Positions 45,344-55,227 of a stretch of DNA of 64,000 nucleotides are shown one piece after another. Positions within the stretch are counted from its first letter, which is position 1. Each line of letters opens with the position of its first letter. The notes beneath the pieces are model-generated. The model had not been told where the DNA came from. It worked only from the letters and a program-made list of their open reading frames with translations, and made no database searches. Origin of the DNA: Anaerolineaceae bacterium (lineage in GTDB: Bacteria > Chloroflexota > Anaerolineae > Aggregatilineales > Phototrophicaceae); the NCBI GenBank assembly GCA_028818375.1, contig JAPPOB010000010.1, positions 310,001 through 374,000 on the forward strand, in the 5' to 3' direction. A program made the translations under genes and the position numbers.

Positions 45344-45883
45344 ACTACCGGCCCCACGAACAGAGCCACTGCTGCACCTGATGCACTTGACGAGTCCTTT
45401 CCGGGCGCGGACGCCGGCAGCATTGTTGCGGAGGGGCGGCCGGTCGCGTTTGACAATCCCTGCGAGGCCCAGGAAAACGCCATCCTTTCCTTTAACCAGG
45501 CCACGACCCTCATCAACAAGTACGGGGACGATCTGGATGCGCTCTTCGGTATGACCAGCGTCGCCACGCCGCAATCGGCCGAGGCCGTGACCCAGGCGGG
45601 TCTCTGTGGTGAAGTGGCCGTGGTCGGCCTGGCCACGCCCAACGCCATGCGACCCTACGTGCAGGCAGAATGTGTCAAGTCCGTCGTGCTCTGGAACCCG
45701 GTTGACCTGGGCTACGCGTCCGTCTACGTGATGCGCGCGGTGGTCGACGGGGAACTGAAGCCGGGTGACAGCAGCGTCTCGGCTGGTCGTCTGGGCGACC
45801 TGCAGGTCGTGAATGGCAGCGAAGTCCTGCTTGGCCCGCCCTTCGTCTTCAACATTGACAACGTCGAGGAGTTTGACTTCTAG
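45344..45883 (+). pseudogene. 5'-truncated sugar ABC substrate-binding protein (RhaS/LsrB-like)
   Basis: In one open frame from 45344 to 45883 about 180 aa can be read that match only the C-terminal half of rhamnose/AI-2-type periplasmic binding proteins: DDLDALFGMTSVATPQSAEAV, GEVAVVGLATPNAMRPYVQ, SVVLWNPVDLGYASVYVMRAVVDG and the end NGSEVLLGPPFVFNIDNV. No start codon, signal peptide or N-terminal lobe precedes it; the frame is closed by TGA at 45341. No matching permease or ATPase is adjacent. I regard it as the 3' remnant of a lost importer. Confidence 0.75.
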
Positions 45884-45905
45884 TCAGACTTGCCTTCATT
45901 TTCAC

Positions 45906-45939
45906 GAGCCCCGGCACAGTCGCCGGGGCTCATTTTTTT
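45906..45939 (+). terminator. Intrinsic terminator
   Basis: Perfect 10-bp stem GAGCCCCGGC / GCCGGGGCTC, 6-base loop ACAGTC, then A and seven T. It ends the plus-strand series that began at the VOC gene and lies just before the convergent ridA gene (45955). Confidence 0.92.
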
Positions 45940-45954
45940 CTTGCAGTATTCGAC

Positions 45955-46332
45955 TCACTCGCCGGTCCAGGCGACGACGTCGATCTCGACCATTATGCCG
46001 GGCAGCTGGCTTCCAACGGTCGTGCGCACCGGACGAGGTTCCGGGAACCATTTGGCATATTCGGCGTTGAAGCGCTGAAAAAGCGACAGGTCGCTCAGAT
46101 GCACGGTTGACTTGACGACGTCCTCCATGCGGGCATCGGCGACGCCCAGAATGTTGCGAATGCACTCCAGAACGAGGGCGGTCTGTTCCTCGATCGTTTC
46201 CGGTATGGCGCCGGTTACCGGATGTTTTGGGCCGACGCCGGACACATAGACGAAATCGCCGACGCGCAGCGCCTGCGAATAGGCGCCCCCGGGCGGTGGC
46301 GCCTGGTTGCTGCGGATTTCCATTTTTGGCAT
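45955..46332 (-). CDS. RidA/YjgF family protein (enamine/imine deaminase)
   Basis: 125 aa from ATG 46332, with AGGGAGG 6 bases upstream; the upstream extension to 46356 lacks support. RidA proteins hydrolyse reactive 2-aminoacrylate and related imines. Typical blocks are AYSQALRVGDFVYVSGVG, CIRNILGVADARMEDVVKSTVHL and the catalytic Arg in PVRTTVGSQLPG, followed by VEIDVVAW. Downstream of and probably co-directional with the SulP gene. Confidence 0.92.
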   Translation of the reverse strand: MPKMEIRSNQAPPPGGAYSQALRVGDFVYVSGVGPKHPVTGAIPETIEEQTALVLECIRNILGVADARMEDVVKSTVHLSDLSLFQRFNAEYAKWFPEPRPVRTTVGSQLPGIMVEIDVVAWTGE

Positions 46333-46374
46333 GACTTTCCTCCCTGTTCGATTCAACCGCTGTATTCTAATTCT

Positions 46375-48051
46375 TTAGGCACTTTCACTTTCCTTGAGCT
46401 TCAGCCAGTCCCTCGCCCAGGCGAGGGCACGCCGTGTCGAGGCAAAAACGACGTCCTCGGCGGGGAAAACGGGCTCAAGCCAGTCCGCCTCCCCGGTCCG
46501 GTCCAGCTGTCGCAGAACATCCTGGCTGACGGCCGCCAGCAGAAGTCGCCCCCCGCCGGCCTCCAGTTTCCGCGCGTATTCCCGCAGAAACGAAATGCCC
46601 GTGCTGCCCAGGTACTGGTTGTCGCGAAGTCGCAAGATGACGACGCTTCCCCCGCTGTTTGTCGCGGGAACAGGCAGGAGATCTTCCAGTCGTGAAACGG
46701 CAGCGAAGTAAAGGTTGCCGGCGACGGAAAAGATGATCACTTCATTGCCAGGCAATTCATCCGGTACCCCTTCTTCCCTGAATTGTCCGTCTCCCGTCTC
46801 CACCAGGCGCCGAATCTGAAGATTGCTGGCGGAAGTCCAGACATACAACAACAAGGAAAGGAAAACGCCAATGTAGACGCTGTATTCCAGCGGGAAGAGC
46901 AGGGTGGACATGAAGGTCACGACCATGGCGCTGCGTGACGCAACACTCACGCGCCAGGCCATCCTGAGTGCATCCGGGCGAATCAGGCTGGTGGCGGCAA
47001 CGATCAATTGGCCGGCCAGTGCTGCCAGGGGGATTCTTTCGACAAGTGGGCCCAGCACCAGCAATATTGCCGCCACAAACAGCCCGGAAAACACGTTGGC
47101 CATCCGACCGTGGGCGCCGGCGCTCAGGTTGATCGCAGTCCGTGACAGGGAGCCGCCGGAGGGAAGTCCCTGAAACAGACCGCCGGCGATGTTGGCGAGT
47201 CCCTGGCCGGTCAGGTCGCGATGAACATTTGACTGGGAACCGTCGGGTTGAGGCACCATGCGAGTCAGGCCGGCGCTCTGGAGCGACGCCAGCAACGCGA
47301 TGGCCACGGCGACCAGGGCGATATCGGGGACGTAGGCTGGATTGGGCAGTACAAGCTTTGGCAGGCCCGCCGGCACGGTCATCAGGTCACCTGTCAACAG
47401 GACCCCGTGCCATCCTGCCAGCGCAACCAAAGCACTGCTGACGATTAGCGCCAGTAACATGGCAAGTAGTTTTGCACGGGTTCGCTTCAGCAGGATGACA
47501 AGGCCGACAGAGAGTAGACCCACGAAAAGCGATTGCACCTCCAACTGGCCCAGGGCCTGCGGCCAGGTTGCCATGCCGCCGAGGGCATTGCCGCTGCCGC
47601 GGCTGGCAAGGCCTGTGAGGGCAGGCAACTGATTGATGATGATCAAAAGTCCAGCCCCGCTGACGAAACCCGTCATCACGGCGTTGGACACAAAACGAAA
47701 CAGGTTTCCCGCCCGCGCCAGGCCCAGCGCCAGTTGAAGAATCCCGACGAGCAAGGTCAGGGTAAAGACTCGCCCGGGGAAATCTGCTTCGACACCGGCC
47801 ACCAGCATGCTTCCGACAATCAGGGCCAATGCATTGGTAGGACTAACGGTCAGGAACACAGAGCTTGTGGTCAGGGCAGCGACAATGGTCGCCACGATTA
47901 TGGCGTACAAACCGTATACCGGGCTGAGGCCGGCGATGATGGCGAATCCCATGGCCATGGGGACGCCCGCCGCCGCGCCACTGGCGCCGGCCAGCAGGTC
48001 CGCCAAGCAGTTCCTGCGCAGATAATTCAGAATGGCGGGCTTGTCGGGCAT
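46375..48051 (-). CDS. SulP-family anion transporter with STAS domain
   Basis: 558 aa membrane protein. The sulfate-transporter core covers about residues 10-390 with GLSPVYGLYA and the family GLANIAGGLFQGLPSGGSLSRTA; the C-terminal STAS domain runs from about 435 with VIIFSVAGNLYFAAVSRLED and LRLRDNQYLGSTG. SulP proteins move sulfate, bicarbonate or other anions. The start ATG at 48051 has no ribosome site, but a -10-like TAGACT lies 9 bases upstream, so the message may be nearly leaderless. Sulfate uptake or removal would suit the two nearby sulfatases (inference). Confidence 0.9.
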   Translation of the reverse strand: MPDKPAILNYLRRNCLADLLAGASGAAAGVPMAMGFAIIAGLSPVYGLYAIIVATIVAALTTSSVFLTVSPTNALALIVGSMLVAGVEADFPGRVFTLTLLVGILQLALGLARAGNLFRFVSNAVMTGFVSGAGLLIIINQLPALTGLASRGSGNALGGMATWPQALGQLEVQSLFVGLLSVGLVILLKRTRAKLLAMLLALIVSSALVALAGWHGVLLTGDLMTVPAGLPKLVLPNPAYVPDIALVAVAIALLASLQSAGLTRMVPQPDGSQSNVHRDLTGQGLANIAGGLFQGLPSGGSLSRTAINLSAGAHGRMANVFSGLFVAAILLVLGPLVERIPLAALAGQLIVAATSLIRPDALRMAWRVSVASRSAMVVTFMSTLLFPLEYSVYIGVFLSLLLYVWTSASNLQIRRLVETGDGQFREEGVPDELPGNEVIIFSVAGNLYFAAVSRLEDLLPVPATNSGGSVVILRLRDNQYLGSTGISFLREYARKLEAGGGRLLLAAVSQDVLRQLDRTGEADWLEPVFPAEDVVFASTRRALAWARDWLKLKESESA

Positions 48052-48060
48052 ACTGCCCGT

Positions 48061-48084
48061 AGTCTACACCGCCGGTCAGGCCCT
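48061..48084 (-). promoter_or_regulatory. Possible leaderless promoter of the SulP gene
   Basis: Minus-strand TAGACT (48066-48061) preceded 17 bases upstream by TGTACA. The predicted transcription start falls about 3 bases before the ATG at 48051, and no Shine-Dalgarno sequence is present. Confidence 0.4.
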
Positions 48085-48088
48085 GTAC

Positions 48089-48118
48089 ATGACCCGCCGG
48101 GCAGGGCAGCGTTACAAT
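48089..48118 (+). promoter_or_regulatory. Promoter of the enolase-superfamily gene at 48154
   Basis: ATGACC (48089-48094), 18-base spacer, TACAAT (48113-48118), giving a leader of about 28 bases with AGGA before the ATG. It lies opposite the SulP promoter in the 102-base divergent gap. Confidence 0.5.
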
Positions 48119-48153
48119 TGTGCGGACAGACGAAGAATCAGACAGGACTGCAG

Positions 48154-49323
48154 ATGCGCATATCCAAAGTGACCCCGCTGGTACTGGGAACGCCATGGCG
48201 CAACCTTACTTTCCTCAAGGTTGAGACCGACGAGGGGCTTACCGGGGTGGGAGAGGCGAGAGTGCTCAACCGCACGGATGGCGTGCTTGGCTACCTGAGC
48301 GAAGCCATTCCACGTTACATGCTCGGAAGCGACCCCTTTCAAATCGAGCGCCTGGTCCAGCGCATGTTCCGGGAAGACTACGGCCGCGCGGGTGAAATCA
48401 TCATGACTGCCACGGCCCTGGTCGAAGTCGCCTGTTGGGACATCGTCGGCAAGGCGCTGGAGCAGCCCGTGTACCGTCTCCTCGGTGGCGAGGTGCGTGA
48501 CCGGATCAAGGCCTACGCCAATGGCTGGTATACGGTGGAACGGACTCCGGGAGAATTCCACGAGGCAGCCAAAACTGTCCTTGAGAAAGGGTATCGCGCC
48601 CTGAAATTCGATCCCTTTGGCGCCGGTTTCTATGAACTGGAGCGCGCGGAGAAGCTACGGGTTATCGAGCTGGTTGAAGCCGTACGGGATGCAGTGGGGC
48701 CGGACGTGGAAATCATGATAGAGATGCATGGCCGTTTCAATCCCGTCACGGCCATCGAATTGACGCGGGAACTGGCTCGCTTCAGGCCTTCGTGGGTGGA
48801 GGAACCGGTGCCCCCCGAGAACATCGCGGCCCTGCGCAAGGCAAGCGATGCCATCGCCCCCCTGGGCGTCCCCGTCGCCACGGGCGAGCGCATGCACACG
48901 ATGTACGAGTATCGCGAACTGTTTGAAATGCAGGCCGCGGACATCATCCAGCCGGACATCACGCACTTTGGCGGCATCCTCAACACGAAAAAGCTGGCCG
49001 CCTGGGCCGAAAGCTACTACGTGCTGATCGCGCCCCACAACGTCGGCGGCCCCGTGTCAACGGCCGCCGCCCTGCATCTGGCGGCCTGCACCACCAACTT
49101 CAAGATTCAGGAACATTTCAACGACTTCGCGGATGCTTTCGTGCTGGAGGCTGCACCGGGACTGCCCAAAGTTGTGGACGGTTACTTCAGTCTTCCCCAG
49201 GGGCCGGGGCTGGGCGTTACGCTGGATGAAGACGTCATCGCTGCCAACCCCCGGCAAAAGGTCCACCTCAACCTGTTCGCCGAGGACTGGCACAAACGCG
49301 GTGGGGAAAAAGGGACGACGTAA
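48154..49323 (+). CDS. Enolase-superfamily sugar-acid dehydratase (galactonate dehydratase-like)
   Basis: Mandelate racemase/muconate lactonising enzyme family, 389 aa. The capping domain reads LTFLKVETDEGLTGVGEARV; barrel motifs include ALVEVACWDIVGKALEQPVY, ALKFDPFG, IEMHGRFNPVTAIEL (metal Glu/Asp), WVEEPVPPEN, VATGERMHTMYEY and QPDITHFGGI, then a late APHNVGGPVSTAA. This order matches galactonate/gluconate-type dehydratases; racemase or cycloisomerase activity is possible. It stops next to, and convergent with, the SDR gene. The upstream open frame to 47533 is antisense to the SulP gene and not part of it. Confidence 0.85.
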   Translation: MRISKVTPLVLGTPWRNLTFLKVETDEGLTGVGEARVLNRTDGVLGYLSEAIPRYMLGSDPFQIERLVQRMFREDYGRAGEIIMTATALVEVACWDIVGKALEQPVYRLLGGEVRDRIKAYANGWYTVERTPGEFHEAAKTVLEKGYRALKFDPFGAGFYELERAEKLRVIELVEAVRDAVGPDVEIMIEMHGRFNPVTAIELTRELARFRPSWVEEPVPPENIAALRKASDAIAPLGVPVATGERMHTMYEYRELFEMQAADIIQPDITHFGGILNTKKLAAWAESYYVLIAPHNVGGPVSTAAALHLAACTTNFKIQEHFNDFADAFVLEAAPGLPKVVDGYFSLPQGPGLGVTLDEDVIAANPRQKVHLNLFAEDWHKRGGEKGTT

Positions 49324-50118
49324 TCAGGTGATGACGTTAAGCCAGCCGCCATCCACATAGTAGGTAGAACCCACGCTGTAGCTGGCGCGCGCCGAACAAA
49401 GAAAAACGAAGAAATCGGCGATCTCTTCGGGGCTGGCAAAGCGCTTGATTGGCGCGTACTGGTCGGCGATTCCCTGGAGGAATTCCTCGGCCGTTTGCTC
49501 TGTACCCTCGGTGATGATGGTGGCGGTCTTGTACCAGTCAGGCGTGCGCACCAGACCAGGATTGACGGTATTGACGCGGATGTTGTGGGGAATGAGTTCA
49601 TTGGCAAGGCACTTGGAGAACATCACCAGGGCCGCCTTGGTCGTGTTGTAGATCGGCTCATAGTAGAGTGGCTGCGTCGCACAAATCGAGGCGTTGTTGA
49701 GGACCACGCCGCCGCCGCGCCCGATCATCGCGGGAGCCAGGGCGCGGGCCAGCCGCACCGCCGCCATGACGTGCAGGTCCCAGTAGTACTGCCAGCGATC
49801 GTCCTCCGCCTCCAGAATCTTCTCTTCGCTGCCCGTACCGGCGTTGTTGATGAGAATGTCGGCGCCGCCGAAGCGGGCATAGATGGCCGTGACCAGACCG
49901 TTCAGGTCGGAAGGACTGGTCACGTCCAGGGCGACGTCCAGCACCTCGACACCGAAATCGTCGCGGATGGCACGGGCTTCAGCCGCCAGGCGCTCGCCAT
50001 TGCGGGCGCAAAGTGTCAAATGGACGCCTTCGGCAGCCAGTCCCCTGGCGATGGCCAGGCCGATGCCGACACTGCCTCCGGTGATGACCGCTACCTTGCC
50101 ATTCAGTTCCAGATCCAT
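49324..50118 (-). CDS. Short-chain dehydrogenase/reductase
   Basis: Classical SDR of 264 aa from ATG 50118 with GAGGAG upstream; the frame is open to 50208 without a ribosome site. NAD(P)-binding GGSVGIG (residues about 14-20), NNAG in ILINNAGTG, and the catalytic Tyr-x-x-x-Lys in PIYNTTKAAL, with Ser in NNASICATQ. The C-terminal DGGWLNV is usual. It is antisense and adjacent to the sugar-acid dehydratase, with a sugar or keto-acid substrate likely but not shown. Confidence 0.9.
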   Translation of the reverse strand: MDLELNGKVAVITGGSVGIGLAIARGLAAEGVHLTLCARNGERLAAEARAIRDDFGVEVLDVALDVTSPSDLNGLVTAIYARFGGADILINNAGTGSEEKILEAEDDRWQYYWDLHVMAAVRLARALAPAMIGRGGGVVLNNASICATQPLYYEPIYNTTKAALVMFSKCLANELIPHNIRVNTVNPGLVRTPDWYKTATIITEGTEQTAEEFLQGIADQYAPIKRFASPEEIADFFVFLCSARASYSVGSTYYVDGGWLNVIT

Positions 50119-50206
50119 CGAACGCTCCTCAATAGCCTCGGTCCGCCGCCCACCTGACATGATGCCTGCCCGTTGATGGTAGCGAAGGACGCTTCGGGCG
50201 GCCAGC

Positions 50207-50221
50207 ACCGGCCTGGCCGGT
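50207..50221. promoter_or_regulatory. Perfect 15-base palindrome in a divergent promoter region
   Basis: ACCGGCC-T-GGCCGGT, 7-base arms around one base, located 13 bases upstream of the -35 of the DUF2088 promoter and 89 bases upstream of the SDR start. Position suits an operator, but a hairpin-forming sequence is also possible; a second short inverted repeat, CGAAG-N4-CTTCG, lies at 50183-50196. Confidence 0.45.
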
Positions 50222-50234
50222 CAATATCACAGAA

Positions 50235-50262
50235 TTGAAAACTCCTGTTCTGGCGTTATACT
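50235..50262 (+). promoter_or_regulatory. Strong sigma-70-type promoter of the DUF2088 gene
   Basis: TTGAAA (50235-50240), 16-base spacer, TATACT (50257-50262). The ATG begins at 50270, 7 bases after the -10, where transcription is expected to start; the mRNA should be leaderless. Confidence 0.75.
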
Positions 50263-50269
50263 TCTGTCC

Positions 50270-51541
50270 ATGATTGAAACGCGAACGTCAGTCTTGCCAC
50301 CCCTCAGTACAATCAAACGTCATTTGCCCGCCGGCGATCCCGTTGACATTGAACAGATCATGGAGAGCGCCTGGTGCGAAAGAGGCCTTGCCGCGCAGGC
50401 GGCGGGCAAAAGCGTAGCCATAGGCATTGGCAGTCGCGGTGTTGCCCGTATCAGTGAAATCGCTGCCTGTCTGGCGCGTCTCGTGAAGGACTCCGGTGGT
50501 TACCCTTTCATTGTGCCGGCGATGGGCAGTCATGGTGGGGGGACGGCCGGGGGGCAGCTGGAGGTCCTGACCGGACTGGGCGTGACGGAGGACAGAGTCG
50601 GCTGTCCACTGCGGGCCACCATGGACGTGGTCGTGGTCGGCTCGACGGAACAGGGGTGGCCCCTGCATCTTGACCGCAATGTGGCCGAAGCGGACGCCCT
50701 GATCGTCGCCAATCGAATCAAGGTGCATACAGATTTCCACGGCCCGCATGAAAGCGGTCTGCTCAAGATGTTGGCCATTGGCCTGGGCAAGGAACGGGGC
50801 GCCGCCTGGATACATCGTTACGGCGTGCCGGGCTTGCGCGAGATGATGCCGCAGATCGGCACGGCATTGTTGCAACACGTCAATTTGCTGGCAGGGGTGG
50901 CGACCATTGAAGACGGCTACCACCGTCCGGTTGAGCTTAGTGTCTTCGGCGCGGAGGATTTGGTCGCCGGAGAGCAATGCATGTTACAGCGCTCGCGCGA
51001 ACTCATGCCGCGTCTGCCCGTGGATGACATCGATCTGCTCGTCATTGATCGCATGGGCAAGGAAATCAGTGGCGCCGGAATGGATACCAACATCATCGGA
51101 CGCTGGATGATGGAAGGAGAACCGGAGCCAGAAGCGCCACGGGTCCGGGCCATCGTAGTGCTGGACCTCACGGAGGCGACGCACGGCAACGCGACGGGCA
51201 TCGGTCTGGCCGACTTCATGACCCGTCGTCTCTACGAGAAGATCGACTTGCCCCTGACGACCCTGAATGTCTTTACCAGCGGCGGCCTGTTGCGCGGCAA
51301 ATTGCCCCTGGTCTATGAAGATGACGAGCAGACCATAGACATGGCCCTGCGACACGTCTTTCGCAAGAATCCCGAGGATCGTGAATCCGCCCGAGTGGTG
51401 CGCATCAGCAGCACCCTGGACCTGGAATCCGTGCAGGTATCGGCCAGTGTCCTGCGGGACATCCAGGATGCGCCCGATCTGATCTCCGCCACGGAGCCCT
51501 GTACACCTGAATGGCATGATGGTCGGCTGACGCCATTTTGA
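50270..51541 (+). CDS. Lactate-racemase-like DUF2088 protein (LarA relative)
   Basis: 423 aa protein of the DUF2088/LarA-related group, whose best-known member is the nickel-pincer lactate racemase. Conserved segments include VAIGIGSRGVARI (N-terminal Rossmann-like), FIVPAMGSHGGGTAGGQ (with a His where LarA places a ligand), NRIKVHTDFHGPHESGLLKM and GKERGAAWIH, and the late LDLTEATHGNATGIG. Members of this longer form often lie near sugar-acid dehydratases. A racemase or epimerase of 2-hydroxy acids is possible; the exact activity is unknown. No Shine-Dalgarno is seen before ATG 50270. Confidence 0.8.
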   Translation: MIETRTSVLPPLSTIKRHLPAGDPVDIEQIMESAWCERGLAAQAAGKSVAIGIGSRGVARISEIAACLARLVKDSGGYPFIVPAMGSHGGGTAGGQLEVLTGLGVTEDRVGCPLRATMDVVVVGSTEQGWPLHLDRNVAEADALIVANRIKVHTDFHGPHESGLLKMLAIGLGKERGAAWIHRYGVPGLREMMPQIGTALLQHVNLLAGVATIEDGYHRPVELSVFGAEDLVAGEQCMLQRSRELMPRLPVDDIDLLVIDRMGKEISGAGMDTNIIGRWMMEGEPEPEAPRVRAIVVLDLTEATHGNATGIGLADFMTRRLYEKIDLPLTTLNVFTSGGLLRGKLPLVYEDDEQTIDMALRHVFRKNPEDRESARVVRISSTLDLESVQVSASVLRDIQDAPDLISATEPCTPEWHDGRLTPF

Positions 51542-51568
51542 AGCACAAGCGCCGGAATTGAGGGAGAA

Positions 51569-53155
<1,587 letters not shown>

Positions 53156-53215
53156 AACTGATCCCGGTTCAGGGCTTGTTCCTTTTGTAAAACCGTGACG
53201 CAAGGAGCAACTGCC

Positions 53216-54400
53216 ATGATCAAGGTGCCGCTCACGCTGGGCGTGGAAGAAGAGTATCAAATCATCGATCCGGAGACGCGTGAACTCACGCCTCACTACG
53301 AAGCGTTGGAAGCTTCCGGCAGTTCCCTTTTGGGAGAGCAACTCAAACCGGAAATGTTGCGGTCCCAGTTGGAAGTAGCGACCGAGGTCTGTCGCGACGT
53401 GACGGAAGTGCGGCAGGAACTGGTGCGTCTGCGCGGGACGGTAGCCGGACTTGCCAAAGAGAGTGGCTACAAGATCCTGGCGGCGTCCACCCACCCATTC
53501 TCGCGCTGGGAGGACCAGGTGGTCAGCCGGGGCGAGCGCTACCAGGAACTGCAGATGAACCTGCAGACCGTCGTGCGCACCCAGCTCGTCTTCGGCATGC
53601 ACGTCCACATCGGCTTTGGCAAGTCACCCGAAGCGCTGGAATTGCTTGTCGACGTCATGAACCAGATTCGCTATTTCCTGCCGCATCTGCTGGCCCTTTC
53701 CACCAGTTCTCCATTCTGGGCCGGCATGGATTCCGGTCTCAAGAGTTACCGCAGTATCATAATGAAAAGCCTGCCCCGCACCGGCGTGCCTCCGGCCTTC
53801 GGGTCCTTCAGCGAATACCGCGCCATGATCAATCTGTTTGGCAAGGTGGGCTCACTCGGAAAATCCAAGGACAAGCACTCTGAAGAAGTGGACGCCACAC
53901 GCATCTGGTGGGACGTGCGCCCCCAGGTCGGGCTGGGCACGCTTGAGGTGCGGGTCTGCGACATTTGCACACGCGTTGATGAAGCGTTGTGCATCGTCGC
54001 GTTGATCCAGTCCATCGTGTCTCTACTGGTAAAACTGCGCGAGCAAAACTGCAGCTGGCGCGAGTACCAGTCACTGCTGATCCTCGAAAACAAATGGCGC
54101 GCCGGGCGATACGGCATTGATGGCAAGCTCGTCGACTTTGGCAAGGAAGAGGAGGTGCCGGTGCGCTTTCTCGCGAACGAGATTCTTGAACTGGTCGATC
54201 CCGTGCTGGACGAACTGGGAACGCGCAAGGATGTCGAATACCTGCCGACCCTGCTGCGCAACGGCACCAGCGCAGACAGGCAACTTGCCATGTGGCGAAG
54301 TGCAATGCAGGAGGGCGCCGAGGAGAGCGAAGCCCTGCTCTACGTGGTGGATCAATTGATCCTGGAGACGACCGAAGGCGTCCTGGATCAGGGGGCCTAG
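53216..54400 (+). CDS. Carboxylate-amine ligase, glutamate-cysteine ligase type 2 (YbdK-like)
   Basis: ATP-dependent ligase of the GCS2 family, 394 aa from ATG 53216 with AAGGAG 8 bases upstream. Family marks are PLTLGVEEEYQIIDPETREL, RSQLEVATEVC, LAASTHPFSRWEDQ, GMHVHIGF and SFSEYRAMI, with the late ENKWRAGRYG. E. coli YbdK has weak gamma-glutamylcysteine synthetase activity; relatives also make other amides. It is convergent with the PhyH-like gene (4-base overlap). Role in thiol synthesis is possible but not certain. Confidence 0.88.
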   Translation: MIKVPLTLGVEEEYQIIDPETRELTPHYEALEASGSSLLGEQLKPEMLRSQLEVATEVCRDVTEVRQELVRLRGTVAGLAKESGYKILAASTHPFSRWEDQVVSRGERYQELQMNLQTVVRTQLVFGMHVHIGFGKSPEALELLVDVMNQIRYFLPHLLALSTSSPFWAGMDSGLKSYRSIIMKSLPRTGVPPAFGSFSEYRAMINLFGKVGSLGKSKDKHSEEVDATRIWWDVRPQVGLGTLEVRVCDICTRVDEALCIVALIQSIVSLLVKLREQNCSWREYQSLLILENKWRAGRYGIDGKLVDFGKEEEVPVRFLANEILELVDPVLDELGTRKDVEYLPTLLRNGTSADRQLAMWRSAMQEGAEESEALLYVVDQLILETTEGVLDQGA

Positions 54401-55152
54401 TCGTCAGGTGCGTGACGCAGGATGGCCTTGTCCTCACTGACGGGGCAGGGAGGCAACCCCGTCCGACCCGGGTTGCCCGGTTGCGGGTTGGCCAGGGCGT
54501 TGTAGCATATGATGAAAGCCCGCCGGTGCCTGTCAGAATCATTGGGCCCCGACGCGTGCAGCAGGTTGCAGTGGAAAAAGAGTACGTCGCCGGGCGCCAT
54601 TTCGCAGTAATCCCGTTCAAATTGTGACTCAATCAGGGACATGCGGTCCTCGTCTGCGCCGGTCTGCTCTCCGACCTGGCCATGAGAAAGCCGGCCCAGT
54701 TGGTGAGAGCCGCGTAGCGCCTGAAGGCAGCCGTTTTTCCGCGTGGCCGGATCAAGCGCGATGAAGGCGCTCATAAGGCGCGGAAACACGAAGCCCTGGT
54801 CGTACCAGTAGCCATAGTCCTGGTGCCACTCCCACTTGCCACCCGTGTGGGCCTCCTTGTGCATGACCTTGCCATGGAAGAAACTGATTTCCTCCCCCGG
54901 CAGGACGCGAATGTTGTTGACGATGCGGGGACTCGTCGAAACGGCTGTCCAGATATCGTCGCCCAACTCACTCCAGAGGGACAGACTGGACTTGCGCCCG
55001 CCGGAATCGGCGGGACTTGAAACATTACCGGCCACCCAATCTCCGCTTTCAACTGCGCGCAACATGGCGGCGACTTCCCGTGGAGAAAACACGCACTTGA
55101 GCAACACATATCCGTCGCGCTGGTAAACGGCAACGTGTTCAAAGTTGAGCAT
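54397..55152 (-). CDS. Phytanoyl-CoA dioxygenase family (PhyH) enzyme
   Basis: Fe(II)/2-oxoglutarate oxygenase, 251 aa. The first iron ligands are His and Asp in WEWHQDYGYW (about residues 113-122) and the distal His is in LHASGPN, with the 2-oxoglutarate-binding Arg in HRRAFII. ATG 55152 is preferred over an adjacent in-frame TTG; AGGAGG lies 8 bases upstream. PhyH-like proteins hydroxylate varied small molecules, so phytanoyl-CoA itself is not implied. Divergent from the L-xylulose-reductase-like gene. Confidence 0.88.
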   Translation of the reverse strand: MLNFEHVAVYQRDGYVLLKCVFSPREVAAMLRAVESGDWVAGNVSSPADSGGRKSSLSLWSELGDDIWTAVSTSPRIVNNIRVLPGEEISFFHGKVMHKEAHTGGKWEWHQDYGYWYDQGFVFPRLMSAFIALDPATRKNGCLQALRGSHQLGRLSHGQVGEQTGADEDRMSLIESQFERDYCEMAPGDVLFFHCNLLHASGPNDSDRHRRAFIICYNALANPQPGNPGRTGLPPCPVSEDKAILRHAPDD

Positions 55153-55227
55153 CAAGGCGTCCTCCTGCCAGGCCCAGGATCATGCAGGTACAATGCCTCA
55201 CAGGTTGTGTGTAGCGGGGAATGTACC

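Noticed and set aside
47533..48153. Upstream extension of the enolase-superfamily gene at 48154
   Set aside because: It is antisense to the N-terminal half of SulP, has no family similarity and lies upstream of a promoter-like sequence at 48089-48118.
44065..49323. The two enolase-superfamily genes as MenC
   Set aside because: Their motifs match mannonate- and galactonate-type dehydratases, and both lie outside the men operon.
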